From a virus: DNA of 30,452 nt. Both the position numbers and the translations under genes were made by a program. Positions 6,584 to 13,050 of the stretch are shown piece after piece. Position 1 is the stretch's first letter. Each line of letters starts with the position of its first letter. The notes under the pieces are model-generated. The model saw only the letters and a list, made by a program, of their open reading frames with translations, made no database searches and was not told where the DNA came from. The stretch lies in the IMG/VR virus record IMGVR_UViG_3300024515_000289, positions 1 to 30,452 of that record. One strand, written 5' to 3'.

Positions 6584-6971
6584 TCTTTAAGGTCCTTAAA
6601 ATAAATTCTTCGCTGTCATAATATCTATCCTCATAATAAACCTTGCCATCTTGAGGAAAATAAACTATTCTAGCTCGCATTGCAGGAGTCAACCAGAGCA
6701 TTTTGTCAGTATATCTACATTTTTTTGGCCACCAGACAAATACTTCACTGACTATGGCATTGTCTAAAAATGTAGGCTCGTTAATCCAGTCTTCGCCCAT
6801 CAAGTACTCCTTTTGTTTTTTTCTAATTTTTATTAGATTTAACGTTAATCTTTTTTCCTGATCAGTGTAGCTTGTCCAGTTACTTATTTCTTCAATAGAT
6901 CGGAAACAGCCCTGGCAGACATCGTCCTGCATCTTACAAATATTAACACAGGGACTAGCTATTTGACTCAT
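6573..6971 (-). CDS. DUF1289 domain fused to a C-terminal extension
   Basis: The N-terminal 55 residues match DUF1289, a small Cys-rich domain: S-P-C-V-x-x-C at residues 6-12, then C19-x-x-C22 (V-C-Q-G-C-F-R), followed by E-I-S-N-W. The four cysteines probably bind a metal. Cellular DUF1289 proteins are usually only about 60-90 residues long. Here a further 70 or so residues follow, aromatic and basic (VFVWWPKKCRYTDKMLW, then KVYYEDRYYDSEEF), resembling no family I know. It overlaps the DUF2061 gene by 17 bases. Function unknown. Confidence 0.7.
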   Translation of the reverse strand: MSQIASPCVNICKMQDDVCQGCFRSIEEISNWTSYTDQEKRLTLNLIKIRKKQKEYLMGEDWINEPTFLDNAIVSEVFVWWPKKCRYTDKMLWLTPAMRARIVYFPQDGKVYYEDRYYDSEEFILRTLKNGY

Positions 6972-7149
6972 CTAGGTTAGTGCCCCATTTAAACTTTAGC
7001 CATAGGCGTTCGTGAATGTAATGTGCTAGTGTCATCCATATATTAATTATAATTGCCCCGCCAAGTCCAGTATAGGCAGCGGTGATCAACGTAGCTACAA
7101 TTCTCCAACAAATTGCTCGTACTATAGTTCTTTTATGTGTTTCAGTCAT
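6955..7149 (-). CDS. DUF2061 small membrane protein
   Basis: This 64-residue protein matches DUF2061: a basic start (ETHKRTIVRAICWRIVAT), two hydrophobic segments (about residues 13-27 and 30-45), and the H-x-x-H-E-R-L-W motif (Y-I-H-E-R-L-W-L-K-F-K-W-G). It is an integral membrane protein of unknown function, found widely in bacteria and their phages. Its ATG shares a base with the stop of queE (TAATG at 7147-7151), so translation is probably coupled. Confidence 0.8.
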   Translation of the reverse strand: MTETHKRTIVRAICWRIVATLITAAYTGLGGAIIINIWMTLAHYIHERLWLKFKWGTNLDESNS

Positions 7150-7997
7150 TAGGTTCCCCAGGCATTTTTGAATAGGGGAACTTGCAATCGGTCACTATAT
7201 CTTAGACCGTGTTGCATTGCTAACTCCGCTACTGTTCGATTGTTTAATGAGTAGACGCTTTCTACTCCTCCCACAGGCATTAGATATATATGCCCGCTAA
7301 ATCCTTCTTTTTTGTACAACTCTATTACTTCCAGTGCTTCTTCTACATCTTGGTTGGATGCTACTACAAATTTTAAGTATGTATGACCTAAGTCCTCATA
7401 CTCCCTAACTATGTCTGGACGAATGGCATCTTGTCTCTTTTCTCCGCTTACACTTAGTTTAGGACTTACACTAAATGTTAGATTATGATACCCATTTTTA
7501 TGTGCCCACTTATATAGATATAGTTTAAATTCTCTAGTTATCTCTTGTGTGCCGTTAGTTTCAAAAGTAATATCTTTTAGTTTTTTTAATTTATCGTGGC
7601 TTAATAGATCAGGATAGCTACGTTGCCAGCCCAGCAAGGGCTCACCACCAGTAATGACTAAATGTACATTACCCCATTTATTTTCAGGCAAAAGTTCCAT
7701 TATTCTGTCTGCAATGGCATCCACTGTTAGCACAGGACTTAGATCTTTAAATCTAGCGTCCCAGCTAGCATAACTATCACAACCTGTTTCCACTATGGGA
7801 AGATCTTCATATCGGGAATAGGAACCGATGTTTAATGCCACTTGGTCATTGGCTGTGCTACGTTCACCACGTGGCATACCAAATCCTGCACAGGTAAAGT
7901 TGCAACCAAATGTACGTAAGAAAACAGAAGGCACACCCATAAAGCGTCCTTCCCCCTGTATGCTATAGAATAATTCTGCGATTTTTATTTTGCTCAT
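7149..7997 (-). CDS. queE: QueE, 7-carboxy-7-deazaguanine synthase
   Basis: This 282-residue radical SAM enzyme converts 6-carboxytetrahydropterin to 7-carboxy-7-deazaguanine (CDG). Family marks are F-Y-S-I-Q-G-E-G at 10-17, F-L-R-T-F-G-C-N at 26-33, T-G-G-E-P-L, and F-E-T-N-G-T. The cluster cysteines are spaced oddly: C32 and C36 are CX3C, but the third is most likely C73 (TGCDSYASW) after a 36-residue insert rather than two residues later. The insert has the G-F-G-M-P-R-G sequence I know from a subset of phage and bacterial QueE proteins. With FolE, QueD and the DpdA-like protein it forms a 7-deazaguanine pathway. Confidence 0.9.
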   Translation of the reverse strand: MSKIKIAELFYSIQGEGRFMGVPSVFLRTFGCNFTCAGFGMPRGERSTANDQVALNIGSYSRYEDLPIVETGCDSYASWDARFKDLSPVLTVDAIADRIMELLPENKWGNVHLVITGGEPLLGWQRSYPDLLSHDKLKKLKDITFETNGTQEITREFKLYLYKWAHKNGYHNLTFSVSPKLSVSGEKRQDAIRPDIVREYEDLGHTYLKFVVASNQDVEEALEVIELYKKEGFSGHIYLMPVGGVESVYSLNNRTVAELAMQHGLRYSDRLQVPLFKNAWGT

Positions 7998-8000
7998 AGT

Positions 8001-8162
8001 TTACCAATGTCGAATGATACCTGCTATAATAAACAGGTTAGTTATAATGTATATTAGCACAATAGCGGTACGTATACAAGCAATTTTATTTGCTTCAGAA
8101 TCAGTTGTTCCTGATTTCTCGCCTAGTGCCTTTGCCCATAATCGCCAAAATTCATCTTTCAT
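8001..8162 (-). CDS. 53-residue single-pass membrane protein
   Basis: I start it at the ATG at 8162 (M-K-D-E-F-W-R-L-W-A-K-A-L-G). A longer frame runs back inside queD. The N-terminal 30 residues are a charged helix. Residues 33-50 are hydrophobic (T-A-I-V-L-I-Y-I-I-T-N-L-F-I-I-A-G-I), and the end is I-R-H-W. Near-identical small proteins between queD and queE are familiar from marine T4-like phages (recalled). It sits one base after queD and three before queE, which suggests co-expression; function unknown. Confidence 0.75.
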   Translation of the reverse strand: MKDEFWRLWAKALGEKSGTTDSEANKIACIRTAIVLIYIITNLFIIAGIIRHW

Positions 8163-8163
8163 T

Positions 8164-8682
8164 TTAATTGAAGAGATCTTCGTCCCATTCTCGGTGCCCT
8201 TCACGAAAGGCCATATTGCTTTGTGTCTCTCTAACTTCCACTCTGTAACACCAGAGTCGTTCTGCTTCGCCAGGACCCCACATATCAGGAATATACACAC
8301 CATTGACGTATTTGTAAAGCATATCGGCTAAACCTTCACAACCTAGTCTTGGTAGTATGGTCAATTTAGCAAGTTTTTTCTCTTGTAGCAATTTAAATGT
8401 TTCTAATTCAGGATCATCTTGTGCTACAAGTAATGTGTGATCAAATTGATCTTCCAGTATCTTTTTAAGTTCTTTAAGGCCACCATAGTCAGCGGCCCAA
8501 TTACGCACATCTAAATTATCTGTGCCAAAATAGAACTTCATACTAAATGAATAACCGTGGATTAGATTACAATGACTATCAGCACGCCACTGACGATAGG
8601 CGCAGGGGAAAGCATCGTGATATTCCTTGGTGCTTACGTATTTGTAAGTTCTTGGTGGTTGTACGTCGTTAAGGTAAAGCAT
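8164..8682 (-). CDS. queD: QueD-like 6-carboxytetrahydropterin synthase
   Basis: This 172-residue T-fold protein would turn dihydroneopterin triphosphate (from FolE) into 6-carboxytetrahydropterin. Catalytic residues map well: C38 in S-H-C-N-L-I-H-G-Y-S, D81-H82 in Q-F-D-H-T-L-L, and E152 in V-R-E-T. The substrate-anchoring E116 is in GCEGLAD. Of the three zinc histidines of Escherichia coli QueD, only one aligns (H42). The others are tyrosines (Y29 in CAYR for AHR, Y44 in HGY for HGH), although H22 and H37 lie nearby. The start at 8682 follows AGGAG. It could be a divergent QueD or a related pterin enzyme. Confidence 0.82.
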   Translation of the reverse strand: MLYLNDVQPPRTYKYVSTKEYHDAFPCAYRQWRADSHCNLIHGYSFSMKFYFGTDNLDVRNWAADYGGLKELKKILEDQFDHTLLVAQDDPELETFKLLQEKKLAKLTILPRLGCEGLADMLYKYVNGVYIPDMWGPGEAERLWCYRVEVRETQSNMAFREGHREWDEDLFN

Positions 8683-8690
8683 TAGATTCT

Positions 8691-8708
8691 CCTATAAGTT
8701 AATATAGG
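8691..8708 (-). promoter_or_regulatory. Possible hairpin over the queD ribosome-binding site
   Basis: In the transcript a 6-base stem (CCTATA / TATAGG, loop of six) includes the AGG of the AGGAG Shine-Dalgarno sequence of queD. It could weaken or gate translation. The stem is short and AT-rich, so chance is possible. Confidence 0.3.
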
Positions 8709-8763
8709 CCTGCAGAATTTGTAAAGCGGGATGAAGAGCCAGGAAGGCCGCTGTGTAGAATAT

Positions 8764-8771
8764 TATTTATT
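8764..8771 (-). promoter_or_regulatory. Weak candidate late-type promoter before queD
   Basis: The minus strand reads AATAAATA, which fits the NATAAATA late form. It overlaps the stop codon of the upstream membrane gene, and the 84-base gap to queD otherwise holds only its ribosome-binding site. It lacks the AACGTA continuation shared by the two better candidates. Confidence 0.3.
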
Positions 8772-9057
8772 GCAATAACATTCTTGTTAAACCAATTGTG
8801 TCTATAGTTACTAGTAGCAGGTAGTTAGCCAACATCCCAAACGATTTCCTAGTATAAGCAGCCCAGCCATAGATTGCGCAACCAGTAATCCAGATAGGAT
8901 ATAGTACAAGTAGGGGAGGTTGAGGAACAGTGAGCGCCATAGTGATACTACACCCAATACTAATAGCCCAAGCAGTAAGCTCAGCAATGAACCTAATAGG
9001 ATGGGACTTGAAATCATCGTTAATCCATTTAAAAATACCAGCTAGTATGTTATTCAA
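8767..9057 (-). CDS. Conserved phage membrane protein, 96 residues
   Basis: Three hydrophobic segments are visible at about residues 22-43 (IRFIAELTAWAISIGCSI), 49-67 (LLVLYPIWITGCAIYGWAA) and 73-93 (FGMLANYLLLVTIDTIGL). The N-terminus is short, charged and cytosolic (FKWINDDFKSHP). I recall a conserved marine-phage family with the same W-A-x-S-I-G-C and R-K-S-F-G-M-L-A-N-Y-L-L blocks, which loosely resembles the nicotinamide-riboside transporter fold, but this is uncertain. It overlaps the preceding gene by 4 bases. Confidence 0.7.
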   Translation of the reverse strand: MNNILAGIFKWINDDFKSHPIRFIAELTAWAISIGCSITMALTVPQPPLLVLYPIWITGCAIYGWAAYTRKSFGMLANYLLLVTIDTIGLTRMLLQ

Positions 9058-9398
9058 ATATTTTCACCGTGTTGTTGTTCATATAGTTCCATTTGTTTCT
9101 GTAAATTAGTGTTTATAATTAAATCGAGGTATTTTAAAACAAATAAACTAGCAATAGATGCATCTTCGCCATTAAAATGTAGTTTAACCTGTGGGCCACT
9201 AGTATATTTATAACTACGTTTACCTCGACCGTATCTCACGTAGGTTGTGTCTACTTTCCTACCACGTACATCATAGTATGTGTCTAGTATAACTTCACCA
9301 CCCACTAGCCTGTACCACTCAATCATATCATCAGTCAAGCGTTCTACATCTATACTGATACTAAAATTAACTCGGCAACCAGGAGGCAGGGGTATCAT
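9054..9398 (-). CDS. Conserved phage protein, MIPLPPGC family
   Basis: This 114-residue protein begins MIPLPPGCRVNFSISIDV and continues through ERLTDDMIEWYRLVGGEV and LHFNGEDASIASLFVLKYLD. These blocks recur in hypotheticals of many T4-like phages. The predicted order is beta strands, a long helix, then strands. No catalytic motif is seen. It overlaps the phosphoribosyltransferase gene as ATGA and is probably in one transcript with it. Confidence 0.7.
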   Translation of the reverse strand: MIPLPPGCRVNFSISIDVERLTDDMIEWYRLVGGEVILDTYYDVRGRKVDTTYVRYGRGKRSYKYTSGPQVKLHFNGEDASIASLFVLKYLDLIINTNLQKQMELYEQQHGENI

Positions 9399-9952
9399 TT
9401 ATGCCACCAGGTCTCATAGGGAAAGTCTACCCAGATATCTTCTTTAGCTTTGTCAATTTCCATACCAAAATAATTCATTGCAGCGTCACAATTACTACTT
9501 GCATTGTCCACTACTACGGCAAATTTAACATTGTTGCCCCAGATACTATTCCAGGCTGCATCATTAGGCATACAGCCTGATTGCCAGTCCTTGATGATCC
9601 AGTTAAATGTAGCACCAGTGTCATTAATATCGTCAACTATCAAGATATTTTTTCTCAAGGAAGGATCAGATGCAGGCATATCCTTGGGTCTTGGTATTTC
9701 CTCAGTGTTCAAATATCCGAGTGCATCTTCAGCCATCCAGAGATTACTTTCCTGATCGCTACCATCACGTAGACTTACTTTGAGAGTTTCACAAGGTACT
9801 TCAAAATAATGACTAAGCATAACTGCGGGCAGCAATCCTCCCCGCGTTATACCAACAATATAATCAGGACGCCATCCAGACATACTTATTTGCCTAGCTA
9901 GCTCTGAAACTAGTTGTTTAAACTTTTTATTGTCTATAGTTAATTTTTTCAT
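9395..9952 (-). CDS. Type I phosphoribosyltransferase
   Basis: This 185-residue protein carries the PRPP-binding signature I-L-I-V-D-D-I-N-D-T-G-A-T-F at about 103-116, with the two acidic residues and the DTGAT loop. The G-I-T-R-G-G-L-L-P loop near 34-42 binds pyrophosphate. The layout resembles xanthine/hypoxanthine-guanine phosphoribosyltransferases, which join a purine base to PRPP; the base used cannot be told. It lies between the exported protein and the queD-queE block, so handling of guanine or a guanine analogue is conceivable (inference). Its ATG shares one base with the upstream stop (TAATG). Confidence 0.82.
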   Translation of the reverse strand: MKKLTIDNKKFKQLVSELARQISMSGWRPDYIVGITRGGLLPAVMLSHYFEVPCETLKVSLRDGSDQESNLWMAEDALGYLNTEEIPRPKDMPASDPSLRKNILIVDDINDTGATFNWIIKDWQSGCMPNDAAWNSIWGNNVKFAVVVDNASSNCDAAMNYFGMEIDKAKEDIWVDFPYETWWHK

Positions 9953-12465
9953 TAGAACGCATAGTTAATGGTTGCGCGACCAGCTGGAACACCTTGATTT
10001 GTTACTAGTCCAGTAAAACTATAGGTCACGTTTTTATAGTTTTCAAAATTTCCACTGTAATCAAATCTAGCATAGCTACGCACAGTGTCTTTGATATTGG
10101 AATTTGTGTTAGTATATGCGAACTGACCTTGGTTGTCAATACCAGTAGGCAATGTCATACTCACTGAACCTGCAAAAGCATAGGGTAATACACCAGTAGC
10201 AACTTTCAGGTTATCATTGACAGTGTATTCTATGTCTGCCCAGCCAGCATAAATTGGTTTCACTGAAGTAACGAGACCTGGTGTATATTGGCTAGTTACC
10301 TGCATCAGTCCACCACGATAGGACCAAGGACCCTTGGTGTGTATAACACTGCTTTCCAAGATTGCACTGTCACGTATTTGTCCCCAGGTTCCCGACATAC
10401 TAAACCAGGGATTAAATGGTACTCTACTGAGACTCATTGACAGACTCGTGTTATCATTAAGTGGTACTCCACCTATAGCCATAGCCCAGGATTTGGCACC
10501 TTCCATAGGATCATTTGTACTGTTAAATTTAAAATTTCCTATTTCCACAATGGAAGTGTTTTGCAATTGCAGACTGGCTAGGCCGTGTTGAATAGCCTGA
10601 TAGCTTCTCTGACTCCAATAGTCTGTAGTTATAAGTTTTTGGCCATAGTCAATGCTAAAGTTACGATTGTAATAATCTATGCCAGTGAAACTCTTTATGG
10701 CTGAATTAGTGTCAATACCGGAAATTGAGCCTTGTAATGGTGTCATTTTACCATTCAAAGGGAACCAGAGACCACCCACAGGCTGCATTGCTGCATTAAT
10801 ATCTATTACAGTGCCGTCAGCCCATCTAGATCCAGTTACTTTTAGAATCTGCGCTGCCTGAGCCTCGGTTATGTTCCATTGCGACATAAGTGTCTGTATA
10901 GCACCATTTAAAGTAAGTGTACCTGCACTTCCGATCTGGCTAAAATATACGTGACTGTACTGTGTACCGTCCATACTAGTTTCATTTCTTACACCAACTA
11001 TGTAATTTTTACCTTTAGGGCCACGCACAATATTTGATGCACCCATACACCAGGTAATGTCCCCTGTACACTCCCAACTTTGTGATCGTATATTATCATC
11101 AAATGCCTTGATGGTACTAGCACCAGCTTCTACATATATTATATCGCCATTTTTTTGTGGCTTGGCTAGCAGGATACTGGTATTACCATTTTGTGATGCC
11201 ATAATTATATCAGGCTGTTTATCACCATTAACATCACGTAGGTCTATATTATAGACCAAACTATTACTTTTACTCCAATGACCAGCCACGGTAAAATTAC
11301 CATTACCATTATTTTTATAGAAGGTAACATACGTGTCACCACGTACTGATGCCCAGTTATTGTCAGTCGCATTAGGACGACTTATCACAGCAATATCAGG
11401 AAGGGCATCTTTATTAACTCTTAGTGTCACTACACGCACGTCGTGACTAGCATTGCTATCACCACGTTTCATATAATCTAAATCTGATAAGCCTAAATTA
11501 CTGGCCTGCTGCGCTTCTAAATAGGGTAGGGGTAAGATTTTAGCTGTGGAAGGTACAACACCAATAATCTGGTTATTTGTTTTAACTCCGTTTTCATAAT
11601 TAAACCCGTTATAAACTTCCATCATTACCACACGGCCAAAACTACCCTGTACACCATCAATACTGGGTCCATCTACCACAATAGCATATACTTTGCCGTC
11701 GTTGTTAAATTTACCTAGAGTAAGACCAGAACCAAAAATTCCAGTAACTGTTCTTCCCTGAGAATCTATACCTGAATTATTATTATTTTGGCTACTGAAA
11801 ACCTTGGGAGTAGCTCCACCAAGTACAGTAAAAGAATTATTGTTATAACTAACAGCCATAATATCTAGTTTGCCATCACCGTTAATATCAAATGTAGCTG
11901 AACCGTGAGACCAACTATCAGTACCAGGTAGTTCTATTCTTTCTAATTTATTTTTTCCTGTATTCCGGAAAATAATTGCTGGCCCTGTGTTATTAGTGTC
12001 AGTACTAGGGCTAACAAAAATATCAGTGTTTTTTGACCCAGTAAAATTACCAAATAAAAGGCTAGGTTCTGTGCCATTAATGATGTTTGCGCCGGGAGCG
12101 AACCAAGTAGAGGTTTGATTAGTTAATTTGCCTTTATTGTCCCAACTAAAAATAAACATATTAGATTGTTCAAATTTCGCGCCAGGATAATTTGTAGTAC
12201 GACCTGCGTAGATAATTTCATCTACGTTGTCTCTGTTAAGATCTCGTGCAAATAAATCGTGAGTAACGTAAGTGCTATTATTACTATTAAGCGGGTTTAC
12301 ACTAAAAGCAAAATTATAAGTAGGTGTAAAAGTTGCTGGGGCACTATTACTAGCTCCGGCCTGATTAGTAACTTTTATACCAGTGCCCCCTGCGCAGGCT
12401 GCGCTGGAAAAAGCCACTGCTAATAGATAAGGAATTAGACGTAGTCTAGCTTTATTGGTTTTCAT
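9952..12465 (-). CDS. Large exported FG-GAP repeat protein with beta-barrel-like C-terminus
   Basis: From the ATG at 12465 (GGGAGGG ribosome-binding site) this is 837 residues. The upstream ATG at 12501 lies inside the promoter and is rejected. Residues 1-24 look like a signal peptide (K/R-rich start, LIPYLLAVAFSSAAC), possibly a lipoprotein signal with C24. Through about residue 450 there are FG-GAP/VCBS-type repeats such as D-I-N-G-D-G-K-L-D-I-M-A-V and D-V-N-G-D-K-Q-P-D-I-I-M-A, expected to form a calcium-binding beta-propeller. The last 240 or so residues alternate polar and aromatic residues and end in F (T-I-N-Y-A-F), like an outer-membrane barrel. It resembles a surface autotransporter of a Gram-negative host more than a virion part. 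Role unknown. Confidence 0.75.
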   Translation of the reverse strand: MKTNKARLRLIPYLLAVAFSSAACAGGTGIKVTNQAGASNSAPATFTPTYNFAFSVNPLNSNNSTYVTHDLFARDLNRDNVDEIIYAGRTTNYPGAKFEQSNMFIFSWDNKGKLTNQTSTWFAPGANIINGTEPSLLFGNFTGSKNTDIFVSPSTDTNNTGPAIIFRNTGKNKLERIELPGTDSWSHGSATFDINGDGKLDIMAVSYNNNSFTVLGGATPKVFSSQNNNNSGIDSQGRTVTGIFGSGLTLGKFNNDGKVYAIVVDGPSIDGVQGSFGRVVMMEVYNGFNYENGVKTNNQIIGVVPSTAKILPLPYLEAQQASNLGLSDLDYMKRGDSNASHDVRVVTLRVNKDALPDIAVISRPNATDNNWASVRGDTYVTFYKNNGNGNFTVAGHWSKSNSLVYNIDLRDVNGDKQPDIIMASQNGNTSILLAKPQKNGDIIYVEAGASTIKAFDDNIRSQSWECTGDITWCMGASNIVRGPKGKNYIVGVRNETSMDGTQYSHVYFSQIGSAGTLTLNGAIQTLMSQWNITEAQAAQILKVTGSRWADGTVIDINAAMQPVGGLWFPLNGKMTPLQGSISGIDTNSAIKSFTGIDYYNRNFSIDYGQKLITTDYWSQRSYQAIQHGLASLQLQNTSIVEIGNFKFNSTNDPMEGAKSWAMAIGGVPLNDNTSLSMSLSRVPFNPWFSMSGTWGQIRDSAILESSVIHTKGPWSYRGGLMQVTSQYTPGLVTSVKPIYAGWADIEYTVNDNLKVATGVLPYAFAGSVSMTLPTGIDNQGQFAYTNTNSNIKDTVRSYARFDYSGNFENYKNVTYSFTGLVTNQGVPAGRATINYAF

Positions 12466-12480
12466 AACCCTCCCAAGAAA

Positions 12481-12520
12481 AAAGTAATATACAGTGCCCA
12501 TTATAGCAGTATATTACTTT
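12481..12520. promoter_or_regulatory. Perfect 12-base inverted repeat, candidate operator
   Basis: AAAGTAATATAC (12481-12492) and GTATATTACTTT (12509-12520) are exact reverse complements separated by 16 bases. One arm lies in the spacer of the promoter at 12500-12528; the other begins just past the expected transcription start. The geometry suits a dimeric regulator covering the -10/+1 region. The upstream arm would not be transcribed, so an RNA hairpin is not the explanation. Confidence 0.65.
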
Positions 12521-12528
12521 AGGGTCAA
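12500..12528 (-). promoter_or_regulatory. Sigma70 promoter of the exported protein gene
   Basis: TTGACC (12523-12528) and TATAAT (12500-12505) are 17 bases apart on the minus strand. The expected start near 12493 leaves a leader of about 28 bases ending in GGGAGGG before the ATG at 12465. It overlaps the inverted repeat at 12481-12520. Confidence 0.88.
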
Positions 12529-12539
12529 GCGATTTTTAA

Positions 12540-12827
12540 TTATTGCTTTTTTAGTAACTCTAGTGTTATTATTTTAGTAATATTTTCCGCAATCTCATCG
12601 TTTTGATGAACTATATATAAATTTGTATTACTCTCGCCTTTTTTATTATTAAAACTATGAGAACTAATTAATATACCACCATTAGCTGGTGTTACTGTAA
12701 ATTTTATACCATCTGTGTGGAGAATATCGTTGTCGTATTTTGCACCAACTATCTGATTGCTGACTACTAGGCCATAATCTTCTTCCCTAGCTAACCAATT
12801 TTTAATCCAGCGTCTTAATTTATTCAT
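12540..12827 (-). CDS. Hypothetical phage protein, 95 residues
   Basis: The N-terminus is basic and amphipathic (NKLRRWIKNWLAREEDYG). The rest is beta-rich (IKFTVTPANGGILISSHSF, NTNLYIVHQ) with a C-terminal helix. It overlaps the preceding gene by 8 bases, and its end lies just before the promoter of the exported protein. No family is recognised. Confidence 0.6.
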   Translation of the reverse strand: MNKLRRWIKNWLAREEDYGLVVSNQIVGAKYDNDILHTDGIKFTVTPANGGILISSHSFNNKKGESNTNLYIVHQNDEIAENITKIITLELLKKQ

Positions 12828-13044
12828 CTTGATTTAAACTTTCTATCCAGTTATTGAAAATTCTTGTCGCCTCATCGAAATCCAAAGCAAATATGTCTGC
12901 TTCGATATATCCGTTGGCAATACGTACATCAAAAGGCACAGGGCCTTTAAACATAAATCCCTCAGGTACTGCTGTAATTACAGTGTATTCCTGGATATGT
13001 TTTGCTCTAAAAATAATGTTATCTACTAGTTCTTTAGGATTCAT
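12820..13044 (-). CDS. Conserved phage protein, 74 residues
   Basis: The central part V-P-E-G-F-M-F-K-G-P-V-P-F-D-V-R-I and the A-L-D-F-D-E-A block match a small hypothetical family I recall from T4-like phages. It starts six bases after the stop of the radical SAM gene. I see no clear Shine-Dalgarno sequence, so reinitiation from the upstream gene is likely. Function unknown. Confidence 0.65.
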   Translation of the reverse strand: MNPKELVDNIIFRAKHIQEYTVITAVPEGFMFKGPVPFDVRIANGYIEADIFALDFDEATRIFNNWIESLNQDE

Positions 13045-13050
13045 AATATT

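Noticed and set aside
7990-8331. A 113-codon plus-strand frame across queD and the small membrane gene
   Set aside because: Both minus-strand genes here are supported by motifs or start signals; the plus frame has neither.
8709-8730. Possible sigma70 promoter (TTTACA) before queD
   Set aside because: At 17-base spacing the -10 is TTAACT, a poor match, and it would place the start after the ribosome-binding site. TATATT fits better as a box but only at 13-base spacing.
9205-9212. TATAAATA on the minus strand
   Set aside because: A perfect late-type octamer, but it is inside the conserved gene 9054-9398, encodes Tyr-Lys-Tyr there, and lacks the AACGTA extension. Probably chance.
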